A stretch of DNA of 21,363 nt from JAVVEZ01 sp032250895 (GTDB lineage: Bacteria; Pseudomonadota; Gammaproteobacteria; Pseudomonadales; Pseudohongiellaceae), in NCBI GenBank assembly GCA_032250895.1, contig JAVVEZ010000061.1, positions 1-21,363 on the forward strand. The letters are read 5' to 3'. The notes below the pieces were generated by a model, which saw nothing but the letters and a program-made list of their open reading frames with translations, had not been told where the DNA came from and did no database searches. Shown one piece after another: positions 16,390 through 21,363 of the stretch (the first letter of the stretch is position 1; the number at the start of each line of letters is the position of its first letter). A program made the position numbers and the translations under genes.

Positions 16390-17637
16390 ATGATAATAAA
16401 GTCTCCACAGCCCTTCATCAGGGGTCTTCAGTTGGGCCTGCTGTTGGCCAGCCTGTGCGGTATGCACAATCTGAATGCCCAGCAGTCGGTCCCGTTTCAG
16501 GGCGGCGTCCCGCTGGCACCGACAGGGCTGGCCGATCAGCCACTGGGAGATGGTCCCTTTCTGTATAGCACTGCGGAAGGCATGGATATCCGGGTGGTGG
16601 TGCTGACCAAGGCCATCGAATATCCCACCAGTCTGGCCTTCCTGCCGGATGACAAGATTCTGGTCACTACCCGCCCGGGTCTGATCCGACTGCTCGACAA
16701 GGGCATCTTGCAGCCCCAGGCCATCGATGGCGGACCAGACACCCGATTCAGTGGTAAATCCGGCGATCCAGGAGCCGTGCATGGTTATATCGATATTGCC
16801 CTGCACCCGGACTTCCAGCAGAACCGTTTTGTTTATCTGAGCTATACCAAAGTCCTGGATGCGGATACCCGGGTGCTGGCTGTGGGCAGGGCCACCTGGA
16901 CCGGAACTGCTCTGGCTGACTTTAACGACATCTGGGTGGCCGATGCCGACGTCAACAGCTCCGGCCGGATCATCTTCGACGCCAATGACAAACTGTATAT
17001 CACCACCAGCGGCCGCGGCGACCCCCAGTCTCTGAACACGCTGGCTGGCAAGGTCCTGCGTCTGAACGACGATGGCAGCATTCCCGCGGACAATCCCTTT
17101 GTCGGCCGGGCGGATGCCCGACATGAAATCTATACCTATGGCCATCGCAGCGCGCTGGGCCTGGCGGTGCATCCCCGCACCGGGCAGGTCTGGCAGAACG
17201 AAAACGGTCCCAATGGCGGTGATGAAATCAATATTCTCAAACCCGGATTGAATTATGGCTGGCCTTTGGTCAGCCTCGGCCGGACCTACCAGGGACCCTG
17301 GCAAGCCGGACGTCCCACCCATGAAAATTTTGAAGCCCCCATCATCTACTGGATGCCCGCCATTGCCCTGTCCGGCATGACATTGTATACCGGCACGGCC
17401 CTGCCCAAATGGACAGGGGATGTTTTCGTGGGAGGTCTGCGCACCGGCGAGATTCCGGGCACCGGCCACATCGAGCGCATCCTGCTCAACGAAAATCTGG
17501 AAGAGCTGCGCCGCGAAGCCCTGCTGGTGGATCTGCGCCAGCGCATCCGTGATATCCGTCAGGGTCCGGACGGTCTGATTTATCTGGTCACCGACGAAAA
17601 AGCGGGGGCCGTTCTACGAATAGAGCCGGCAAAATGA
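16390..17637 (+). CDS. Asd/sGDH-like PQQ beta-propeller, catalytic His absent
   Basis: A 415-residue exported protein of the soluble aldose sugar dehydrogenase family (E. coli YliI/Asd, Acinetobacter sGDH), which oxidises sugars to lactones with PQQ. The signal peptide ends near residue 30. Family landmarks are LAFLPDDKILVTTRPG, KVLRLNDDGSIPADNPF, YTYGHRSALGLAVHP (R253), GGDEINILKPGLNYGWP and the C-terminal TDEKAGAVLRIEP. In sGDH and Asd a catalytic His precedes the GR-LVF strand (HQSGRL, HFGSRLVF as I recall); here the segment reads DVNSSGRIIF with N189 at that place, and NEHGP is NENGP (N272). It may therefore be inactive on sugars or act differently. AGGAG 16376-16380 sets the start. The DUF6152 gene overlaps its stop by 4 nt. 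Confidence 0.88.
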   Translation: MIIKSPQPFIRGLQLGLLLASLCGMHNLNAQQSVPFQGGVPLAPTGLADQPLGDGPFLYSTAEGMDIRVVVLTKAIEYPTSLAFLPDDKILVTTRPGLIRLLDKGILQPQAIDGGPDTRFSGKSGDPGAVHGYIDIALHPDFQQNRFVYLSYTKVLDADTRVLAVGRATWTGTALADFNDIWVADADVNSSGRIIFDANDKLYITTSGRGDPQSLNTLAGKVLRLNDDGSIPADNPFVGRADARHEIYTYGHRSALGLAVHPRTGQVWQNENGPNGGDEINILKPGLNYGWPLVSLGRTYQGPWQAGRPTHENFEAPIIYWMPAIALSGMTLYTGTALPKWTGDVFVGGLRTGEIPGTGHIERILLNENLEELRREALLVDLRQRIRDIRQGPDGLIYLVTDEKAGAVLRIEPAK

Positions 17638-18032
17638 TGAGACTCTTGTTGGGCTTCCTGCTCTTGAACCTGACGCTGCCCGCGCTGGCGCATCATTCTT
17701 TCGCCGTACACTTCGACGCGGACAGAATGATCGAGATACAGGGCGTCGTGACCCGCTTTCACTTTGCCAACCCTCATGGTGTGATTTTCCTGACCGTGAC
17801 AGGGGAAAATGGCAGCGAAACCCTGTGGCGTGGCGAGACCAATTCCCCCAACCTGCTGAAGCGGCGTGGCTGGACAGCCGACTCCATCAAGCCGGGTCAG
17901 GCCATCACAATCTCCGGCTGGCCGGCCCGCGAGGGAGAACCCATGTTGAGAGTGGCAGCCGTGACCTTTGCCGACGGCAGCAAACTGGCCGGCCAGGGTT
18001 CCAGCGGCATGCCTGAAGCCGACACCGATTGA
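17634..18032 (+). CDS. DUF6152 family exported protein
   Basis: A 132-residue small protein with a Sec signal peptide (MMRLLLGFLLLNLTLPALA/HHSF). The mature start AHHSF and the motif IEIQGVVTRFHFANPHGVIFLTV are typical of DUF6152, a small beta-rich periplasmic family often found with quinoproteins or with the protein family encoded next. The paired histidines at the new N-terminus and the NPH motif could bind metal, but this is inference. Its start overlaps the quinoprotein stop (ATGATGA), so it is translationally coupled. The final A of its TGA stop is also the first base of a 28-nt repeat unit. Confidence 0.88.
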   Translation: MMRLLLGFLLLNLTLPALAHHSFAVHFDADRMIEIQGVVTRFHFANPHGVIFLTVTGENGSETLWRGETNSPNLLKRRGWTADSIKPGQAITISGWPAREGEPMLRVAAVTFADGSKLAGQGSSGMPEADTD

Positions 18033-18181
18033 TCAAAGGGGTCAGAGTAAGTTGATTCTAATCAAAGGGGTCAGAGTAAATTGATTCTTAATAATAAAAA
18101 TCAAAGGGGTCAGAGTAAATTGATTCTTAATAATAAAAGTTTATTCCAGGCAGAGAATCAACTTACTCTGACCCCTTTGAT
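18032..18181. repeat. Cluster of a 28-nt repeat: three direct, one inverted
   Basis: The unit begins ATCAAAGGGGTCAGAGTAA and ends TTGATTCT. Direct copies lie at 18032-18059, 18061-18088 and 18100-18127; the second and third include an identical A/T-rich tail and form a perfect 39-nt tandem duplication (18061-18138). An inverted copy at 18154-18181 is the exact reverse complement of copy 1 and differs from copies 2 and 3 at one base. Copy 3 and the inverted copy can form a 28-nt stem with a 26-nt loop. The core GGGGTCAGAGTAA is one I associate with short palindromic repeats spread by REP-associated (Y1-type) transposases, but no transposase is in the window. Confidence 0.93.
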
Positions 18182-18893
18182 TTTTATCGTGTTGCTGGCG
18201 TTTCCGGCAGCAAGTCTCCGGGCCGCCGAGTTGCCTGATTTTTCCGGCTTCTGGAATTTCACCAATCAGAGTTCGGCGGAAAATCCCGTGGCACAAAGAC
18301 TGCTCGCTGCCCTGCCCGCCAACACCGCCATTCTGGCCGATGCCGGTGCGACGGAATTTCCACGCGGCGAATTCGGCGGGCTGCTGCCCAAGGCGGCGGT
18401 ACTGGCCAGGGCGCAGGCCTGGACGCCGGCGGAAGAACTGAAGGTGGAGAACATCTGCAAGATGCCCTCCATCGTCTATGCCATGCAGGGCCCCTTCCCA
18501 ATGGAAATCCATCAGGGCCGGGATATCATCGTCATCAAGCTGGAATATTTCGACATGCTGCGCGTGATCTTCATGGATGGCCGTGGACACCCTGCCGCCG
18601 ACGCCCCCCACAGCAAGCTGGGTCACTCGATCGGGCATTGGGAAGATGGCGACCTGGTCGTGGAAACCAGCCACCTGGCCAGTGCCACCATCACCAACAA
18701 CGGTCTCGATCACAGCGCTGATCTGATCTTCAGCGAGCGTTTTCACCTGGATGGCGAAACCCTGTGGGCCACCCAGTTTTTCACCGACCCGACGAATCTC
18801 GACAATGCCGGCGCCCGCCTGATGGCCTGGCGCCGCTTCCCCGGTGAATTCATCTACCCCTACGAATGTGATCCCTTCGTTTATCAGGAATGA
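18081..18893 (+). CDS. DUF6152-neighbour exported protein, 5' end rebuilt by repeats
   Basis: Up to 270 residues. From about residue 50 (AELPDFSGFWNF) it is a normal member of a family often found beside DUF6152, with YAMQGPFPMEIHQGRDIIVIKLEY, LRVIFMDGRGHP, GHSIGHWEDGDLVVETSHL and an acidic C-terminus (YECDPFVYQE). I know of no function. There is no ATG: the frame begins inside the repeat cluster, and the possible starts are TTG at 18081 or 18120, each about 10 nt after AAGGGG supplied by a repeat, or TTG at 18177. The inverted repeat encodes NQLTLTPLIF, which merges into the hydrophobic part of the signal peptide (LTPLIFIVLLAFPAAS). It may still be expressed, or it may be a gene whose start was destroyed. 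Its stop overlaps the convergent adhesin-like gene by 10 nt. Confidence 0.75.
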   Translation: MILNNKNQRGQSKLILNNKSLFQAENQLTLTPLIFIVLLAFPAASLRAAELPDFSGFWNFTNQSSAENPVAQRLLAALPANTAILADAGATEFPRGEFGGLLPKAAVLARAQAWTPAEELKVENICKMPSIVYAMQGPFPMEIHQGRDIIVIKLEYFDMLRVIFMDGRGHPAADAPHSKLGHSIGHWEDGDLVVETSHLASATITNNGLDHSADLIFSERFHLDGETLWATQFFTDPTNLDNAGARLMAWRRFPGEFIYPYECDPFVYQE

Positions 18894-21363
18894 CCGGACC
18901 CGGATTTGATCAAGGAAGGCAGGTCGGTCAGTCTCTGCACCCTGAACACGAACAGCTTCTGATGATCCCCATTGGGATACCGGATCTCATAGCCGATGAC
19001 GCCGCCGGCCAGGTCACCGGTTTTCTGAAGGATCAAGGCCTTGCCTGGCAGTGCGCCGTTTTTGAAGACCTTGTAATCCACCATGCCCTGCAGCAGTACA
19101 CCCTGGACCATCACCGAGATGACGCCCGCCGTGTCGATGCGCACGTCACTGACACCGGGGAAGTCTTTGATGGCCGCTTTCAACAGCAACCAGTCGGCCG
19201 GTACCGGCACGATATCCTGCTCCAGCAAGCGCCCGTCTGCATCCGCAAAGATCACCGAAAGACCGCCGATGCCCGTAATCGGCAGTTCTGGCCGCAAAAA
19301 TTTCACCAGTCCCGGCTGCGTATCCCGGAAGGCCGGCAGCGCCACCGCTTCGGGCCTGGCGGAAAAATAGAAGCCCGGCGTTTGCGCACTGACCGTCGGC
19401 ACCCCGTTCCTTGCGTCCAGCAGACTGGCCGTCTGCCCGCTGTTCTGCCGGGGCTGCGCCCTCATGTCGGTGCGCTCGTTGAATTCCAGCTGCCATCCCA
19501 GGGCTTCCAGCACGTCGTCCAGAACGGATTTTTCGACCAGCACCGGGCGACTCAAGATCTGCCGCCGGTTGGCGGTAATAAAGACAATGTCACCGTCTTC
19601 ATTGATAAAGGTACCAGGCTCGTCGTCTGTCGCCACTTGCCCGACCCCCACTGGCAGCAGGGAGCCGCGCACGCCATTGCCCAGCGCGAAAAGCACTTCA
19701 CCGCTGGCGCTGTCCTGCTCGATCGTATTGCCCGCCGGTTCGAAGCCCTCCAGCATCTGAATGGCCCGCATGATGGTGAGCGGCGCACCGCCATCAGGCC
19801 CTGGAGCCAGGCTGACATCGTCGGCCAGATCGACCACCGTGCGCTGATCGCCCACGGCCCACTGCAATGTCGGCAGCGCATTGGTGAAATCCAGGCCCGG
19901 AGGAATCGTGGCATCTGCGGTAAACTTCACATTGGGTCCCAGCTGAACACCACTGGCAATCGAGGTGCCGGCGCCGATCACGACGTTCTCCAGACGTGCG
20001 CCGGAGACAATGGCGCCATTGTTGATCCGGGCCGGCGATTTTGGATTGCCGGTAATGGTGCCGCCGAGCGACCCGCCCGTGATGCGGGTGCCCGATTCCA
20101 GCAGGACGTTGGTAATGGTCCCACTGTTCTGAATCCGGCCGCTGAGCTGACCACCGTTTACCACTCCACCACCAGGGATTATTACGGTCGGGGGCGGGGA
20201 TGAGGGTGATTCTGACACCGGATCGACACTGACCCGGGCCTGCACCGGGCTGGCGCTTTCGGCGCCGCTATTGTCCAGCGCCACCACGGTGAAGGCATTG
20301 ACAGCCTCTCCGAGTGTGCCGGATGCGGGGGTCCAGACGGCGCTCTTGCTCGCGTTGATCAGCTTGTTCGAGGTCGCATTGAAGGCAGTGCCGCCAATCC
20401 TGAGCGTTCCGTTGCCGGAGACGGTTTTGACCACGAAACCGACAACTGTACCATCACTGTCTGCGGCGTTGCTGCGGGTACGCAGCCCGTCAAACGTGAT
20501 GGAAAATGAACTGTCTTCGATCACCGTTCCCAGCACGCTCAGGGTAGTGAGGGTTGGCGGAAGGGTCGCCGCCGTCAGCGTGATCGTAGTGGACGTGGCT
20601 GCGGTCAGGCCACTGGCGCTGAACTGAAGCGTTCTATCACCGATCGTGCCGGTGATGCTCAGGTTGGTGAAAGTCGCCACCCCCGAGCCATTGGTCGTCG
20701 CCGTCAGTGTACCGCCCAAGGTGCCGCCGCCTGTAGCGATGGCTGCCGTCACCACGACACTCGCCTGGGAGACATTATTGCCGCCGGAGTCGCGCAACTG
20801 GACGACCGGCTGCTGCACAAAGGCCGTAGCGCTCGACGCATTGCCCGAGGGCTGCGTCGTCAACACCAGTTGCGTCGCCGCACCGACCGCCAGCGTAACG
20901 GTGCCGGACGTGACTGCGGTCAGACCACTGGCGCTGAACTGAAGCGTGCGGTCACCCGTCGTGCCGCTGATGCTCAGATCCGTAAAGGTTGCGACACCCG
21001 AGCCATTGGTCGTCACCGTCAATGTGCCCCCGAGCGTACCGCCGCCGGCCGCGATCGCTGCCGTCACCACCACGCCCGCCTGGCTGATGGCATTGTTCGA
21101 CGCATCCCGCAACTGGACGACCGGCTGCTGCGCGAAGGCCACGCCGTTGGCTGTGCTGGCCGAGGGCTGTGTCATCAACGCCAACTGCGTCGCCGCTGTC
21201 ACCGTCACCGTGCCGGAACTCACTGCCGTCAGGCCACTGGCGCTGAAATCCAGCGTGCGACCACCGGCCGTACCACTGATGCTCAGATCCGTAAAGGTCG
21301 CCACGCCCGAGGCATTGGTCGTTGCCGTCAATGTGCCGCCGAGCGTTCCGCCGCCGGTGGCGA
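18884..21363 (-). CDS. Large repetitive surface protein, C-terminal part
   Basis: A partial coding region (826 residues visible) that runs off the right edge with no start in the window. From its N-terminal side it has two full and one partial Ig-like repeats of 103-105 residues (SGVATFTDLSISGT, RTLQFSASGLTA, TQPS...QQPVVQLRD, GGGTLGGTL). Next is a cadherin-like module (IEDSSFSITF...DSDGTVVGF...VWTPASGTLGEAVNAFTVVALD), a Pro/Ser linker, and a Gly/Asn-rich part with hexapeptide-like periodicity (GARLENVVIGAGTSIASGVQLG), probably a left-handed beta-helix. The final 300 residues form a globular domain (QRTVVDLADD... to RVQRLTDLPSLIK) that I do not recognise. It fits an exported adhesin or filamentous surface protein. 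There is no visible LPXTG or autotransporter barrel. Confidence 0.85.
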   Translation of the reverse strand, partial: ATGGGTLGGTLTATTNASGVATFTDLSISGTAGGRTLDFSASGLTAVSSGTVTVTAATQLALMTQPSASTANGVAFAQQPVVQLRDASNNAISQAGVVVTAAIAAGGGTLGGTLTVTTNGSGVATFTDLSISGTTGDRTLQFSASGLTAVTSGTVTLAVGAATQLVLTTQPSGNASSATAFVQQPVVQLRDSGGNNVSQASVVVTAAIATGGGTLGGTLTATTNGSGVATFTNLSITGTIGDRTLQFSASGLTAATSTTITLTAATLPPTLTTLSVLGTVIEDSSFSITFDGLRTRSNAADSDGTVVGFVVKTVSGNGTLRIGGTAFNATSNKLINASKSAVWTPASGTLGEAVNAFTVVALDNSGAESASPVQARVSVDPVSESPSSPPPTVIIPGGGVVNGGQLSGRIQNSGTITNVLLESGTRITGGSLGGTITGNPKSPARINNGAIVSGARLENVVIGAGTSIASGVQLGPNVKFTADATIPPGLDFTNALPTLQWAVGDQRTVVDLADDVSLAPGPDGGAPLTIMRAIQMLEGFEPAGNTIEQDSASGEVLFALGNGVRGSLLPVGVGQVATDDEPGTFINEDGDIVFITANRRQILSRPVLVEKSVLDDVLEALGWQLEFNERTDMRAQPRQNSGQTASLLDARNGVPTVSAQTPGFYFSARPEAVALPAFRDTQPGLVKFLRPELPITGIGGLSVIFADADGRLLEQDIVPVPADWLLLKAAIKDFPGVSDVRIDTAGVISVMVQGVLLQGMVDYKVFKNGALPGKALILQKTGDLAGGVIGYEIRYPNGDHQKLFVFRVQRLTDLPSLIKSGSGHS
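20570..21363 (-). repeat. Tandem coding repeats of about 309-315 nt
   Basis: Equivalent positions in the GGGTLGGTL motif fall at about 20705, 21020 and 21329, giving periods of 315 and 309 nt. Similarity is high at both DNA and protein level, so the array can expand or contract by recombination. The array continues beyond the window; the last unit is cut short where the cadherin-like module begins. Confidence 0.85.

Noticed and set aside
16255..17469. Long minus-strand open frame opposite the quinoprotein
   Set aside because: The plus strand encodes a recognisable Asd-like protein with signal peptide and ribosome binding site.
18032..18181. CRISPR array
   Set aside because: Units follow each other with a 1-nt or an identical A/T-rich gap and no unique spacers, and one unit is inverted.
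18890..20203. Long plus-strand open frame opposite the adhesin-like gene
   Set aside because: Composition rich in His, Gln and Arg without family signals; the minus strand shows clear repeat domains.

Overview
The window looks like chromosome from a GC-rich Gammaproteobacterium, probably environmental and uncultured. Evidence: a RimI close to the E. coli type, stop/start-coupled to a gene that resembles the replication subunit HolD (psi), as in E. coli; and periplasmic redox proteins (SCO, CcdA-like, DUF1592/DUF1552 pair, Asd-type quinoprotein) of kinds common in marine and soil members of the class. No rRNA, tRNA, integrase or CRISPR array was seen.

Region 1 (1-3647) is housekeeping-like: an exported orphan protein with lysozyme-like motifs, a stand-alone histidinol-phosphate aminotransferase, a small two-helix membrane protein, and, convergent to these, a HolD-like gene coupled to rimI. 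Region 2 (3822-4559) is an exported four-EF-hand calcium-binding protein closed by a clear terminator.

Region 3 (4680-9809) is a tight three-gene operon: a mono-heme cytochrome c fused to a beta-propeller, a CcdA/DsbD-like membrane thiol transporter with a large extra periplasmic domain, and a second exported propeller. It converges on a SCO-family copper/redox protein with an added His/Met-rich segment. Together these suggest a periplasmic cytochrome/copper maturation or electron-transfer module.

Region 4 (10088-18893) is a long co-directional run of exported proteins: a di-heme DUF1592-type cytochrome (Sec), a DUF1552 protein (Tat), an ankyrin-repeat protein (Sec), a dienelactone-hydrolase-like enzyme (Tat), an Asd-like PQQ beta-propeller that lacks the usual catalytic His, a DUF6152 protein and a DUF6152-neighbour protein. 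This is the best candidate for an undescribed system: a periplasmic oxidation pathway whose substrate cannot be told from sequence. Before the last gene lies a cluster of a 28-nt repeat (three direct copies and one inverted), which now supplies that gene's start region and part of its signal peptide.

Region 5 (18884-21363) is the C-terminal part of a large repetitive surface protein on the minus strand, running off the right edge. Its stop overlaps the previous gene's stop by 10 nt. After choosing starts, no gene-free stretch exceeds 300 nt; the longest is the 278-nt divergent spacer at 9810-10087.
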